DNA of 38,550 bases from Hydrogenophaga sp. A37 (GCF_002001205.1 NZ_MUNZ01000072.1:1-38550); one strand, 5' to 3'. Positions 15,948 through 25,585 are shown, numbered from the stretch's first letter. Translations and numbers: made by a program. The notes: generated from the letters alone by a model not told the origin.

Positions 15948-17723
15948 TCAGAGGTCTTCTGAACCCAGCAGCATCTCGGTGATGCCTTTGCCGGCCTTGA
16001 CCATGGGGAAGACGTTTTCGGTCGGATCGGTGCGAAAGTCCATGAACACAGTGCGGTCCTTGAGCTTGCGAGCCTCGCGCAGTGCCGGCTCCACGTCCTG
16101 CGGCCGCTCGATCAGCATGCCGACATGCCCATAGGCTTCGGCGAGCTTCACGAAGTTGGGCAGCGCATCCATGTAGCTGTGGCTGTAACGGCCTTCGTAG
16201 TCAATTTCCTGCCACTGACGCACCATGCCCAAGTAGCGGTTGTTCAGCGCCACGACCTTGATCGGCGTGTTGTATTGCAAGCAGGTCGAGAGCTCCTGGA
16301 TGCACATCTGCACCGAGCCTTCACCGGTCACGCAAAAAACTTCACTGTCGGGTTTGGCCAGCTTGATGCCCATGGCGTAGGGAATGCCCACGCCCATGGT
16401 CCCCAGACCACCCGAGTTGATCCAGCGGCGCGGCTCGTCGAAGCGGTAATACTGCGCGGCCCACATTTGGTGCTGACCCACATCGGACGTGATGTAGGCA
16501 TCGGCGTCCTTGGTCATGTTCCACAGCGTTTCCACCACGTACTGGGGCTTGATCACATCGCCGTTGCCAGGGTCGTACTTCAGGCAGTCCTTGGAGCGCC
16601 AACCCTCGATCGTGTCCCACCAGGCGGCGAGCGCCTTGGGTTCGACGCGAGTTGTGGTCTCGCGCACCATGTTGAGCAACTCGGTCAGCACGTCTTTCAC
16701 GTCGCCAACGATGGGCACGTCCACCTTGACGCGTTTGGAGATGCTCGACGGATCAATGTCGATGTGGATGATCTTGCGCTCGTTCTGCGCGAAGTGCTTG
16801 GGATTGCCGATCACGCGGTCATCGAAGCGTGCGCCCACGGCAAGCAGCACGTCGCAGTTCTGCATCGCGTTGTTGGCTTCAAAGGTGCCGTGCATGCCGG
16901 GCATGCCCAGAAACTTCTTGTCCGATGCCGGATAGGCGCCCAGGCCCATCAGGGTGTTGGTGACCGGGTAGCCGAGCATGTCTACAAGCGTGCGCAGTTC
17001 CTGCACCGCATTGCCCAGCAGCACCCCGCCGCCGGTGTAGATGTAGGGACGCTTGGCGCTCAGGAGCAGCTGCAATGCCTTGCGGATCTGGCCACCGTGA
17101 CCCTTGCGCACCGGGTTATAGGATCGCATTTCCACCGTTTCGGGGTAGCCAACGTAAGCGGTCTTGTTGAAGGACACGTCTTTCGGGATGTCCACCACCA
17201 CAGGGCCTGGGCGGCCGCTGCGCGCAATGTGGAAGGCCTTCTTCATCACCATCGCCATGTCTTTCACATCCTTCACCAGGAAGTTGTGCTTGACGATGGG
17301 GCGCGTGATGCCGACGGTATCGCACTCCTGGAAGGCGTCAAGGCCGATCGCGGCCGTGGGCACCTGCCCGGTGATGATCACCATCGGGATGCTGTCCATG
17401 TAGGCGGTGGCAATGCCGGTCACGGCATTGGTGACCCCCGGGCCCGATGTGACCAGCGCCACGCCCACGTCACCCGTGGCGCGCGCGTAGCCGTCGGCAG
17501 CATGCACGGCAGCCTGCTCGTGGCGCACCAGTACGTGCTGGATGGTGTCCTGCTTGTAGAAAGCGTCGTAGATGTGCAGCACCGAGCCACCCGGGTAGCC
17601 CCAGATGTACTTCACGTTTTCGGCCTGGAGGGCCTTGACGAGAATCTCTGCGCCGCGGAGTTCTTGAGTGGCTGTGCCGGAGGCAGCAGCAGCTGAGGCC
17701 AGTTCGGCCTTGTTGATTTCCAT
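15948..17723 (-). CDS. ilvB: Acetolactate synthase large (catalytic) subunit
   Basis: A 591-residue ThDP-dependent acetolactate synthase, the first step of valine and isoleucine synthesis. The N-terminal PYR domain contains GYPGGSVLHIYDAF near residue 44 and the catalytic glutamate in VRHEQAAVHAADGYARA near 70. The FAD-related central domain has GGGVLLGNA near 240. The C-terminal PP domain contains TGEGSVQM near 470 and NNRYLGMVRQW near 497. The Mg-ThDP motif reads GEGS instead of the common GDGS, an Asp to Glu variant. The ATG at 17723 has AAGG 8 nt upstream. Residues 1-20 form an Ala-rich extension. It leads the ilvBNC operon. Confidence 0.96.
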   Translation of the reverse strand: MEINKAELASAAAASGTATQELRGAEILVKALQAENVKYIWGYPGGSVLHIYDAFYKQDTIQHVLVRHEQAAVHAADGYARATGDVGVALVTSGPGVTNAVTGIATAYMDSIPMVIITGQVPTAAIGLDAFQECDTVGITRPIVKHNFLVKDVKDMAMVMKKAFHIARSGRPGPVVVDIPKDVSFNKTAYVGYPETVEMRSYNPVRKGHGGQIRKALQLLLSAKRPYIYTGGGVLLGNAVQELRTLVDMLGYPVTNTLMGLGAYPASDKKFLGMPGMHGTFEANNAMQNCDVLLAVGARFDDRVIGNPKHFAQNERKIIHIDIDPSSISKRVKVDVPIVGDVKDVLTELLNMVRETTTRVEPKALAAWWDTIEGWRSKDCLKYDPGNGDVIKPQYVVETLWNMTKDADAYITSDVGQHQMWAAQYYRFDEPRRWINSGGLGTMGVGIPYAMGIKLAKPDSEVFCVTGEGSVQMCIQELSTCLQYNTPIKVVALNNRYLGMVRQWQEIDYEGRYSHSYMDALPNFVKLAEAYGHVGMLIERPQDVEPALREARKLKDRTVFMDFRTDPTENVFPMVKAGKGITEMLLGSEDL

Positions 17724-17876
17724 GATGAACCTTTCGAGAATTTCTCTGACGAAATACCTTGGGTGCTCCTTCGCCCACTCTTGTGAAGCGGCGTTGGAAC
17801 TTGAGGCCAATGGACATGAGCGGACACATACCCCGCCGGACCTTGACCCGTTTGCCTTTTTGAATCGCAGCCTGAC

Positions 17877-17904
17877 ATTATCGCACTGCAACAGACACCG
17901 GGAA
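17877..17904 (-). promoter_or_regulatory. Possible ilvB promoter
   Basis: On the minus strand GATAAT (17877-17882) is a good -10 box, with TTCCCG (17899-17904) 16 bp upstream as a poor -35. The resulting leader would be about 145 nt. No leader peptide or terminator is visible in it. Confidence 0.35.
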
Positions 17905-17992
17905 GCGGCTTTGCTGGATCAGCGCGCCTTGTGAGGCAAATAAGTGCGGCACACACAGTGCGACAATCCGCCCCTGCCCAGACCGCCGACCG

Positions 17993-18553
17993 ATGAACGA
18001 ATCCGCCTTGCCACCCTGCCCTCCCATTGCGGCCGACCTGATTGCCCCACCACTGAGGCGCCGAATGGCCTGCTGGTTGTACGAAGGCATGCTCTTGTTC
18101 GGCGTGGTCTTCATTGCCGGCTACTTGTTTTCAACGCTCACCCAGACCCGGCACGCGCTGGACAACCGCCACCTGCAACAGGCCTTCCTGTTTGTGGTGT
18201 TCGGTATCTACTTTGTCTGGTTCTGGTCCAAAGGTCAGACCCTGGCCATGAAAACATGGCACATCCGTGTGGTGGACAGCCTGGGTCAACCATTGACCCA
18301 GGCAAGGGCTCTGTGGCGCTATGTCTTGAGCTGGCTCTGGTTGCTGCCGCCGTTGGCTGGCGGCGCTGCCTTTTCGCTGCCGGGCGGTGAGTTGTCGGTG
18401 ATCTTGGTCGGGTGGGTGCTGGTCTGGGCCCTGCTGTCACGGTTTCATGCCCAGCGCCAGTTTGTGCACGACGCACTGGCAGGGACGCGCCTGGTGCACT
18501 TCCAGCCACCTGAAATACCCCGGCGCAAGAAAGCGCTGAGCCGCAACTCATGA
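17993..18553 (+). CDS. RDD family membrane protein
   Basis: A 186-residue membrane protein with three to four hydrophobic segments and the RDD-type opening (PPLRRRMACWLYEGMLLFG near residue 20, then GQTLAMKTWHIRVVD near 82 and HDALAGTRLV near 160). RDD proteins are small membrane proteins of mostly unknown function, some proposed as Na+/H+ antiporters. It is divergent from ilvB, and its stop codon overlaps the dgkA start (ATGA), so the two are coupled. Confidence 0.88.
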   Translation: MNESALPPCPPIAADLIAPPLRRRMACWLYEGMLLFGVVFIAGYLFSTLTQTRHALDNRHLQQAFLFVVFGIYFVWFWSKGQTLAMKTWHIRVVDSLGQPLTQARALWRYVLSWLWLLPPLAGGAAFSLPGGELSVILVGWVLVWALLSRFHAQRQFVHDALAGTRLVHFQPPEIPRRKKALSRNS

Positions 18554-18948
18554 CCCCATCAATGCCCAAAGAAGCCCCGAACGCGCAAAAGGGACGAACC
18601 GGACTGCAGCGCGTGTGGCACGCCTTCGGCTATTCGCTGGCCGGCCTGCGCGCCGGATGGCAAGAAACCGCGTTCCGGCAAGAGGCCACGGCCTCGTTGG
18701 CGATGATCCCCCTGGCTTTCTGGCTCGGGCGGAACTGGGTCGAGGTGGTGCTGCTGGCCGGTGTGGTGTTGATCGTGTTGATCGTCGAGCTGCTCAACAC
18801 CGGTGTCGAGTCCGCCATTGACCGCATCGGTCCGGAGTGGCACGACCTGTCCAAGCGGGCCAAAGACATGGGCAGCGCCGCGGTGTTGCTGAGCTTGTTG
18901 TTGTGCGCAGGCACCTGGGTCGCAGCACTCTGGAGCCGTTTGTCCTGA
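18550..18948 (+). CDS. dgkA: Diacylglycerol kinase
   Basis: A 132-residue integral membrane kinase that recycles diacylglycerol to phosphatidic acid. The family signature ELLNTGVESAIDRIG and then HDLSKRAKDMGSAAV (about residues 80-115) contains the catalytic glutamate and the metal-binding glutamate. Three helices are present. The start codon overlaps the RDD gene stop codon. It fits a lipid-envelope theme with pssA nearby, though the two are on opposite strands. Confidence 0.95.
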   Translation: MTPSMPKEAPNAQKGRTGLQRVWHAFGYSLAGLRAGWQETAFRQEATASLAMIPLAFWLGRNWVEVVLLAGVVLIVLIVELLNTGVESAIDRIGPEWHDLSKRAKDMGSAAVLLSLLLCAGTWVAALWSRLS

Positions 18949-18971
18949 CGCCTGTCACCCGCACCTGAACA

Positions 18972-19559
18972 ATGACAACCCCAACGTTTTCCCTTTGCGT
19001 TTACTGCGGCTCTCGCCCTGGAACTGACCCTGAGTACGCCAACGCCGCGCGTGGCGTGGGCGAATGGATCGGTCGCCACGGCGGTCAACTGGTCTACGGC
19101 GGAGGCCGGAACGGCCTGATGGGCATCGTGGCCGACGCCACCATGGCCGCTGGTGGACGGGTGGTCGGCATCATTCCCAAAGCCCTGGTGGAAAAAGAAT
19201 GGGCACACCATGGTTGCAGCGAGTTGCATGTCGTGGACAACATGCACGAGCGCAAGCGGCTCATGGCCGAACACGCCGACGCGTTTCTCGCCTTGCCTGG
19301 CGGCATCGGAACGCTGGAGGAATTTTTTGAGGTCTGGACCTGGCGCCAGTTGGGCTATCACGACAAACCGGTCGGGCTGCTCAACCTGGGCGGGTACTAC
19401 GACAGCCTGATGGTGTTCCTGCGCGCCAGCGTGCAGCAGCAGTTCATGGGTGACTGGCAGATGGAACTGATTCGGGTCGATGCAGACGCTGCTCGGTTGC
19501 TGCCCGATCTGGTTCAGGCGGCCGGCCTTTCGCCCGCTGCGCGGGTGGACGCGATCTGA
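18972..19559 (+). CDS. LOG family cytokinin-type phosphoribohydrolase
   Basis: A 195-residue Rossmann-fold LOG protein. The defining motif PGGIGTLEEFFE lies near residue 110, preceded by GGGRNGLMG near 43 and the MHERKRLM arginine motif near 92. LOG proteins cleave nucleoside 5'-monophosphates to base and ribose 5-phosphate. In bacteria the physiological substrate is usually unclear. It lies 23 bp after dgkA on the same strand and is convergent with the PII gene, 5 bp away. Confidence 0.92.
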   Translation: MTTPTFSLCVYCGSRPGTDPEYANAARGVGEWIGRHGGQLVYGGGRNGLMGIVADATMAAGGRVVGIIPKALVEKEWAHHGCSELHVVDNMHERKRLMAEHADAFLALPGGIGTLEEFFEVWTWRQLGYHDKPVGLLNLGGYYDSLMVFLRASVQQQFMGDWQMELIRVDADAARLLPDLVQAAGLSPAARVDAI

Positions 19560-19564
19560 GTCGA

Positions 19565-19924
<360 letters not shown>

Positions 19925-19999
19925 TCAAGAAGGGAATGGATCATTATGCCCAAGGGTCAACATCGCGGTCATACACTCCGCCAGAAACGGAACAACCAC

Positions 20000-21040
20000 A
20001 TGCTCACCCCACGCGCATCGACCACCCTGCCTCGCCATGTGCCCATCGTTGTGAGCTACCGGAATGGTCATCCCGAGAACGTTCACCATGGTTCGCTGGC
20101 CGTGGTCAATGCCCAAGGTGAGTTGCTGGCCAGCGTGGGTGACATTGATTCGCCGCTGTTCACCCGCTCATCGCTCAAACCGTTTCAAGCCATGCCGTTG
20201 ATCGCCCTGGCCGCCGACCGGCTGGGCCTGGACGACGCGGACGTGGCCTTGCTGTGCGCCAGCCACAACGGCGAGCCCATGCACACCGACCGAGTGGCCA
20301 GCCTGCTGGCCCGCATGGGCGCGAGCGAAACGGCACTGGCCTGCGGCAGCCATGTGCCCTACTTTTACAGCGCCAACGGGCTCCAGCCCGAACCGGGCGC
20401 GCGCTTCAACCGTCTGCACCACAACTGCTCGGGCAAACACACGGGCATGCTGCTGCTCGCCCACGCATTGGGGCAACCATTGAGCGGCTACCTGGACACG
20501 CAACACCCGGTCCAACAGCAGATCGTGCAAAGCGTGAGCCATTTTTCGGGGATTCCGGCCGAGCAACTGGTGCGAGGCACCGACGGCTGCAGTGCGCCAA
20601 ATTACGCCTTGCCGCTGCGATCTCTGGCCCACGGTTTTGCCCGTTTGACGCTGCCCGCCCCCGACCCGTTGTATGGACAGGCTCCGCGACGCATCGCGCA
20701 CGCCATGTGCCGCCACCCCGAGCTGGTCAGCGGCCAGGGTCGCAACGACCTCGCACTGATGCGGGCGGGCCGAGGCGATTGGGTGAGCAAAGTTGGGGCC
20801 GACGGCGTGCAGGCCCTGGCCAGTTTCAGCCGGGGGATCGGCATCGCGGCCAAGTGCAGCGAGGGCCAGCTGGTGCCGTTGATGGTGGCGTTCGTTTCCG
20901 CACTGGACCAACTGGATTGGCTCGATGCCGAAAGCCGCGCCATGCTGGCCAGCCTCATCCCGCCTCCGCTCAGGAACGCGGCCGGCATCGAGGTTGGGGA
21001 GATGCGCTCGGTGCTTCAACTCAAACGTCTGGCAGGCTGA
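20000..21040 (+). CDS. L-asparaginase (PF06089 type)
   Basis: A 346-residue protein of the Rhizobium-type asparaginase II family, distinct from E. coli AnsA and AnsB. Typical segments are SPLFTRSSLKPFQAMPL near residue 50, SHNGEPMHT near 88, NCSGKHTGML near 140, GTDGCSAPNYALPL near 193 and GAD/CSEGQ regions near 275-290. It hydrolyses asparagine to aspartate and ammonia in the cytoplasm. The ATG at 20000 is the best fit to the family N-terminus (VPIVVSYRNGHPENVHHGS); the Shine-Dalgarno is weak. It sits between two nitrogen-linked genes (glnB and nadE) and so may share nitrogen control. Confidence 0.9.
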   Translation: MLTPRASTTLPRHVPIVVSYRNGHPENVHHGSLAVVNAQGELLASVGDIDSPLFTRSSLKPFQAMPLIALAADRLGLDDADVALLCASHNGEPMHTDRVASLLARMGASETALACGSHVPYFYSANGLQPEPGARFNRLHHNCSGKHTGMLLLAHALGQPLSGYLDTQHPVQQQIVQSVSHFSGIPAEQLVRGTDGCSAPNYALPLRSLAHGFARLTLPAPDPLYGQAPRRIAHAMCRHPELVSGQGRNDLALMRAGRGDWVSKVGADGVQALASFSRGIGIAAKCSEGQLVPLMVAFVSALDQLDWLDAESRAMLASLIPPPLRNAAGIEVGEMRSVLQLKRLAG

Positions 21041-21128
21041 GCGGTGACCACCCAGAAATACCACGGAACCGGACAACCGGGCCAAGGGTGTCGGGGCCCT
21101 TGGGGCTCGCTTGAAGTGCAGCGGGCGG

Positions 21129-22820
21129 TTACGCCCGGTACTTGCTCGTGATCGGGTAGCGCCAGTCCTTGCCGAAACTGCGGTGGGTGACGCGGATGCC
21201 CACCGGGGCCTGGCGACGTTTGTATTCATTGATGCGGATCAGTCGCACCACCTTGTCCACATCGGCGTGCGCGTAGCCCGCCGCCACGATGCTGGCCGGG
21301 CTCTGGTCGTTCTCCATGTAGCGCTCGATGATGGCGTCCAGCACCTCGTACTCGGGCAGGCTGTCCTGGTCCTTCTGGTCGGGCCGCAGCTCGGCACTGG
21401 GGGGACGGGTGATGATGCGCTCCGGGATCGGATTCGCACCGGTGCCGTAGGGGTCGTGCGCGTTGCGCCAGCGCGCGAGGCGAAACACCATGGTCTTGGC
21501 CACGTCCTTGATCACCGCAAAACCGCCGGCCATGTCGCCATACAACGTGCAGTAGCCGGTCGCCATTTCGCTCTTGTTGCCGGTGGTCAGCACGATGCCG
21601 CCGAACTTGTTGGACAGCGCCATGAGCAGGGTGCCGCGGATGCGGGCCTGCAGGTTTTCTTCCGTCGTGTCTTCCGCCCGCCCCGCAAATTCCTGGGCCA
21701 GGCTGGCCTTGAAGGCCTCGAACTGGGGCGCGATCGCGATCTCGTCGTAGCGCACGCCCATGCGCGCAGCCATGTCGCGTGCGTCGATCCAGGAAATGTC
21801 GGCCGTGTACGGCGAAGGCATCATCACCGCGCGCACGCGGTCCTTGCCGAGCGCATCCACCGCGATGGCGAGCACCAGCGCCGAGTCGATGCCGCCTGAG
21901 AGACCGAGGATCGCGGCCGGAAAGCCGTTCTTGCCGATGTAGTCGCGAACGCCCAGCACGAGCGCGTGCCACAGATCGGCCTCCAGGCTGTGCGCGCGGT
22001 CGATGGCCGCATCGATCTGCCAACCGCCCGGCCCGCTGTCCATGGCGACATCGAACAGCGTTTCCTCGAAGCTGATCGCCCGACCGGCCACCACCCCATC
22101 GGCGGCCAGCACAAAGCTGCGCCCTTCAAACACGATTTCGTCCTGCCCACCGACGAGGTGCGCATAGACCAGCGGCAGGCGCGTTGCCAACACGCGCTCA
22201 CGCATCATCGCCTCGCGCTCGCCGCCTTTTCCGGTGTGGAACGGCGAGGCGTTGATGACCACCAGAACCTGGGCGCCCGCCGCCGCCGCGTCGGCCGCAG
22301 GCTCATCGAACCAGGCGTCCTCGCAGATCAGCAGTCCCACACGCACAGCACCCCCGTCGGTGGCTGGAACATCGAACACGCAGGTCTCGGTGCCTGGCAC
22401 GAAGTACCGGCGCTCGTCAAACACCTGGTAATTGGGCAGCTCGCGCTTGGCATAGCGGTGCTTCACCTGGCCATCAACCAGCACGCTCGCCGCGTTGAAC
22501 AGCTGCGCCACCGAGACGCTGCGCTCGCGCCGCTCGCCCGCGTCCAGCGCACGCCACGGATGACCCACCACGATGTGCAGGCCTTTGAGTTCGGCCGTCT
22601 CGCTCGCCACGGCTTTCAGGGCATCATCACAGGCATCGATGAAAGCCGGGCGGAGAAACAGATCTTCTGCCGCGTAGCCGCAGATCGCCAGTTCGGGCGT
22701 GAGCAAAAGCCGCGCTCCGCGACCATGGGCCTCACGAGCCGCGTCAATGATTTTTCGGGCGTTTCCGGGCATGTCACCCACCACGAAATTGAGCTGGGCC
22801 ACACAGATTTTGAGCGTCAT
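21129..22820 (-). CDS. nadE: Glutamine-dependent NAD+ synthetase
   Basis: A 563-residue two-domain enzyme. The N-terminal nitrilase-like amidase domain (about residues 1-270) has the Glu-Lys-Cys triad (LTPELAICGY near 44, KRELPNYQV near 115, LLICEDAWF near 155). The C-terminal synthetase domain has the P-loop SGGIDSAL near 308 and TGNKSEMATGY near 410. It makes NAD+ from deamido-NAD+ using glutamine. The ATG at 22820 matches the family start (MTLKICVAQLNF); no strong Shine-Dalgarno is seen. Beta- and alphaproteobacterial NadE2 enzymes of this type are known targets of PII, and a PII gene lies about 1.2 kb downstream. Confidence 0.95.
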   Translation of the reverse strand: MTLKICVAQLNFVVGDMPGNARKIIDAAREAHGRGARLLLTPELAICGYAAEDLFLRPAFIDACDDALKAVASETAELKGLHIVVGHPWRALDAGERRERSVSVAQLFNAASVLVDGQVKHRYAKRELPNYQVFDERRYFVPGTETCVFDVPATDGGAVRVGLLICEDAWFDEPAADAAAAGAQVLVVINASPFHTGKGGEREAMMRERVLATRLPLVYAHLVGGQDEIVFEGRSFVLAADGVVAGRAISFEETLFDVAMDSGPGGWQIDAAIDRAHSLEADLWHALVLGVRDYIGKNGFPAAILGLSGGIDSALVLAIAVDALGKDRVRAVMMPSPYTADISWIDARDMAARMGVRYDEIAIAPQFEAFKASLAQEFAGRAEDTTEENLQARIRGTLLMALSNKFGGIVLTTGNKSEMATGYCTLYGDMAGGFAVIKDVAKTMVFRLARWRNAHDPYGTGANPIPERIITRPPSAELRPDQKDQDSLPEYEVLDAIIERYMENDQSPASIVAAGYAHADVDKVVRLIRINEYKRRQAPVGIRVTHRSFGKDWRYPITSKYRA

Positions 22821-22925
22821 GAAACAGGTCAACTTCAGGAAAAACAGGGATCGCCGGGCCGTCGCATTGCACGTCCGCGCGGCATCGGTACAAGCCCTGC
22901 TCGGCGCTCGAACGGGCACACCACC

Positions 22926-24086
22926 ATGGCGCTGAATGATTATGTCACCCGTGTCCTCGGCTCACCTTCCGAGGTGTCAGCAACGGACTGGAATGCGCTG
23001 CTTGATCAAGAGACCGACCCGAGCCCGTTCATGCGACATGCCTACCTGAGCGCGTTGCACCACAGCGGGGCCGCCACTGCGTCCACCGGGTGGCAGCCCC
23101 GCTTCGTGACGCTGTGGCACGGAGAGCACCTCTGCGCAGCCTGCCCGCTGTACCTCAAGTCGCATTCCTACGGCGAATATGTGTTTGACTGGGCCTGGGC
23201 CAATGCCCACGAGCAGCATGGGCTCGCGTACTACCCCAAGGGGTTGGTGGCGGTACCGTTCACACCGGTGCCAGGCGCCCGGTTGCTCGCGCTGGATGAA
23301 GCTGCCCGTTCGGCACTGGTCACGGCCCTGCTTCAGTTCGCAAAACAGTCATCGCTCTCGTCCCTGCACCTCTTGTTCGCGCAGTCGCAGGATGTCGCTG
23401 CCTGCGAGCGAGCGGGCATGATGCTTCGACACACTGTGCAGTTCCATTGGCACAACACGCTCTATCGCGACTTCGACCATTTCTTGAGCGGCCTGCAACA
23501 GGAAAAGCGCAAAAAAATCCGCCAGGAACGGCGCAAGGTGTTCGACGCGGGCGTGCAATTTCGACAGATCCAAGGTCGTGACATCAGTGTGAGCGACTGG
23601 GATTTTTTCTACCGTTGCTATGAGCGAACCTACCGCGAGCACGGCAACCCGCCTTACCTCAATCGCGACTTTTTTCAGCGCATGGCCAACGACATGTCTG
23701 AGCACTGGTTGTTGTTCGTGGCCCAACGCGATGGCCACGACATCGCCTGCAGCCTGATCGCACTCGACGCTGACCACGGCGTGGCCTATGGCCGCTACTG
23801 GGGGGCACTTGAACGCGTGGACTGCCTCCACTTCGAGGCCTGTTACTACCAACCCATCGATTGGTGCATCCGCCACCGCATACAACGCTTCGAAGGTGGC
23901 GCGCAAGGCGAACACAAAATGGCGCGAGCGCTGCTTCCCGTCCAGACGACCAGCGCCCACTGGCTGGCCCATCCGGCGTTCGCGGACGCGGTTCAGCGTT
24001 TCCTGGAGCGCGAGGGAGAGGGAATCGACGGCTACCTCGAACACCTCGCGCAGCGCAATCCGCTCAGAACGACCCCCACCGCGTAG
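22926..24086 (+). CDS. FemAB-like acyltransferase (PF04339/COG3146 type)
   Basis: A 386-residue GNAT-fold protein resembling the peptidoglycan/FemAB-like family. Visible family segments are SPFMRHAYLSALHHSG near residue 32, QQEKRKKIRQERRKV near 190, YERTYREHGNPPYLNRDFF near 228 and GRYWGALERVDCLHFEACYYQ near 280 (read in parts), followed by FEGGAQGEHKMARALLP. Substrate and reaction are unknown. The ATG at 22926 begins a clean family-like N-terminus. It is divergent from nadE and lies upstream of the bactofilin unit on the same strand, separated by a 134-bp gap. Confidence 0.85.
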   Translation: MALNDYVTRVLGSPSEVSATDWNALLDQETDPSPFMRHAYLSALHHSGAATASTGWQPRFVTLWHGEHLCAACPLYLKSHSYGEYVFDWAWANAHEQHGLAYYPKGLVAVPFTPVPGARLLALDEAARSALVTALLQFAKQSSLSSLHLLFAQSQDVAACERAGMMLRHTVQFHWHNTLYRDFDHFLSGLQQEKRKKIRQERRKVFDAGVQFRQIQGRDISVSDWDFFYRCYERTYREHGNPPYLNRDFFQRMANDMSEHWLLFVAQRDGHDIACSLIALDADHGVAYGRYWGALERVDCLHFEACYYQPIDWCIRHRIQRFEGGAQGEHKMARALLPVQTTSAHWLAHPAFADAVQRFLEREGEGIDGYLEHLAQRNPLRTTPTA

Positions 24087-24207
24087 ATCGAGCACCATCG
24101 TCGACAATCTGTCGTCAACCCATCCGTCATCGGGCATGACCATGTCATGTGTCACGGTCGGAGACATCACTGTCGTGGCGGCCGGTCGTATTTGGTTACA
24201 TCTTCAG

Positions 24208-24213
24208 TACACT
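24208..24213 (+). promoter_or_regulatory. -10-like hexamer at the head of the bactofilin unit
   Basis: TACACT ends 7 nt before the ATG of the first gene, which has no Shine-Dalgarno. Transcription from here would start at or next to the start codon. No clear -35 is seen at 16-18 bp. Confidence 0.35.
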
Positions 24214-24220
24214 GCTCCCA

Positions 24221-24538
24221 ATGGACGACACCGACGCCTTTTTCACCCAGACCGTTGTAGGCACACCCTTCACGGTCATGTTGGGTCGCCGGCGCGCCCC
24301 TGGAACGCCAGGCGCAGAGGGCATCGCCATCGGTCTGAGGACAGGAGAAAGTGTCCTGACCCGCATGTGGCAGGACTGGGTGGTGCTGAGCCATGCCGAC
24401 GATCCGGTGGGACAACCCCGGCGCCGCCCCAGTCGCGTTCGGCGGGTGCTTGAGCGGCACGCCCTGTGGCTGGCGGTGCTGGGCATGGGCTCATTCCTGG
24501 TCAGTTTGGCACTCTGGGGAGCCATGCTGTGGACTTGA
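24221..24538 (+). CDS. Small tail-anchored membrane protein of the bactofilin unit
   Basis: A 105-residue protein of unknown family. The first 75 residues are soluble, with a basic patch (RRRPSRVRRVLERH) before a single hydrophobic helix near the C-terminus (about residues 82-104, WLAVLGMGSFLVSLALWGAML). By the positive-inside rule the N-terminal domain is cytoplasmic. The 3' end overlaps the next bactofilin gene by 10 bp, so the two are coupled. A role as a membrane partner or anchor for the bactofilins is inferred from position only. The start is uncertain because no Shine-Dalgarno is present. Confidence 0.6.
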   Translation: MDDTDAFFTQTVVGTPFTVMLGRRRAPGTPGAEGIAIGLRTGESVLTRMWQDWVVLSHADDPVGQPRRRPSRVRRVLERHALWLAVLGMGSFLVSLALWGAMLWT

Positions 24539-24993
24539 AGACGCCTCAGGACACACTGACGATCGATCCGATCGCCATGAATGTGGTCAACCGCGTGGCG
24601 GCGGGGTGTCGTCTCAGCGGTGACCTTCAGTTTGACGGTGGCCTGTTGGTACAGGGCGAGGTGTCCGGCCAGATCAAGGTCAACGGCCGCCTGATCATCT
24701 GGAAAGGCGGCGTGGTGCGTGGCTCAGTCCGTGTGCAAGGTGATTTTTACCTCTTCGGTCAATTGGGGGCCAAGGATGCGTCGCCAGAAGACACCCAGCT
24801 TGAGTGCATCGGAATGGCCTATGTGGCCCAGACCGGCGTCTCCACGGGCACCCTGATGGCGAAGCGGTTGCAGTTGTACGAAGGAGCGGATCTCCGCGGT
24901 CCTTTCAAGACGCTGAAGTTGTCGGGCGCCCTGCCCGTGTTGCATGATGTGCAACCCCAGCAGCCCTTGAAAGCACCCGGAAGCCGACCATGA
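24529..24993 (+). CDS. Bactofilin 1 (polymer-forming cytoskeletal protein)
   Basis: A 154-residue bactofilin. The core (about residues 20-125) shows the right-handed beta-helix rhythm of short hydrophobic turns with glycines (CRLSGDLQFDGGLLVQGEVSG, GRLIIWKGGVVRGSV, then GTLMAKRLQLYEGADLRG). Bactofilins form filaments without nucleotide and scaffold envelope enzymes. The GTG at 24529 is preferred because GGGGAG lies 7 nt upstream; the later ATG lacks one. An insertion near residues 80-95 (GAKDASPEDTQLEC) interrupts the helix, which is unusual. The stop codon overlaps the next start (ATGA). Confidence 0.82.
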   Translation: MDLKTPQDTLTIDPIAMNVVNRVAAGCRLSGDLQFDGGLLVQGEVSGQIKVNGRLIIWKGGVVRGSVRVQGDFYLFGQLGAKDASPEDTQLECIGMAYVAQTGVSTGTLMAKRLQLYEGADLRGPFKTLKLSGALPVLHDVQPQQPLKAPGSRP

Positions 24994-25577
24994 AAGCACG
25001 CCGCCACTTTCGCCCCGACCGCCCACCAGAACAGGACGCAGGATCCGCACCCATGAACGACCACAACGACTATTCGCCCGAGCAGGAACCCACGCCGGAG
25101 TACCAGCAGGACATGCCCCAGACCCTGGAGGTCGATGTGGGCAGGGCCATGCCGCCCACGATGGCGCAGCACATTCCGATGCTGCAGCCCGATGCCATGT
25201 ACGGCACGCCGATCGACGCCACCGAAGCCACCAACTCGCGCAGCATGCTGGCCGAGGGCATCCATTTTGTGGGCAATGCTGTGTTGCGTGGGCCCTTCAG
25301 CGTGGCCGGTCAGGTGGACGGGAATCTGGCACAAGCGGACGGCGTCCAGGTCTCCGTGGTCGTGACCGAAACCGGTCGCGTCAAGGGCGACATCACTGCG
25401 CACAAGATTTCCGTGATGGGCCACACCGATGGTGTGCTGGACTCGGGTCAAGGCGAGGTGTCCCTGCACGACTCCGCCAGCGTGCACGGTCTGGTGCGCT
25501 ATGGCCGCATCCAGGTCAACGGAGCCGACCTCAACGCCACACTGGAGCGTGTGGCTCCTGCCCGGAAAGCGATCTGA
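24990..25577 (+). CDS. Bactofilin 2 with long N-terminal tail
   Basis: A 195-residue bactofilin. Residues 1-80 are a hydrophilic, Pro/Gln/Met-rich tail; the beta-helix core follows (about 83-185: MLAEGIHFVGNAVLRGPFSVAGQVDGNL in parts, then GRVKGDITAHKISVMGHTDGVLDSG and SASVHGLVRYGRIQVNGADL). It is much longer than bactofilin 3 because of the tail, which may bind membrane or partners. It overlaps bactofilin 1 by ATGA. An alternative ATG at 25053 (MNDHNDYSP) would shorten the tail by 21 residues. Confidence 0.85.
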   Translation: MKARRHFRPDRPPEQDAGSAPMNDHNDYSPEQEPTPEYQQDMPQTLEVDVGRAMPPTMAQHIPMLQPDAMYGTPIDATEATNSRSMLAEGIHFVGNAVLRGPFSVAGQVDGNLAQADGVQVSVVVTETGRVKGDITAHKISVMGHTDGVLDSGQGEVSLHDSASVHGLVRYGRIQVNGADLNATLERVAPARKAI

Positions 25578-25585
25578 CGGCTTCC

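Noticed and set aside
16125..17696. Long plus-strand frame opposite ilvB
   Set aside because: His/Val/Ala-rich shadow of the ilvB codon pattern; no start signal.
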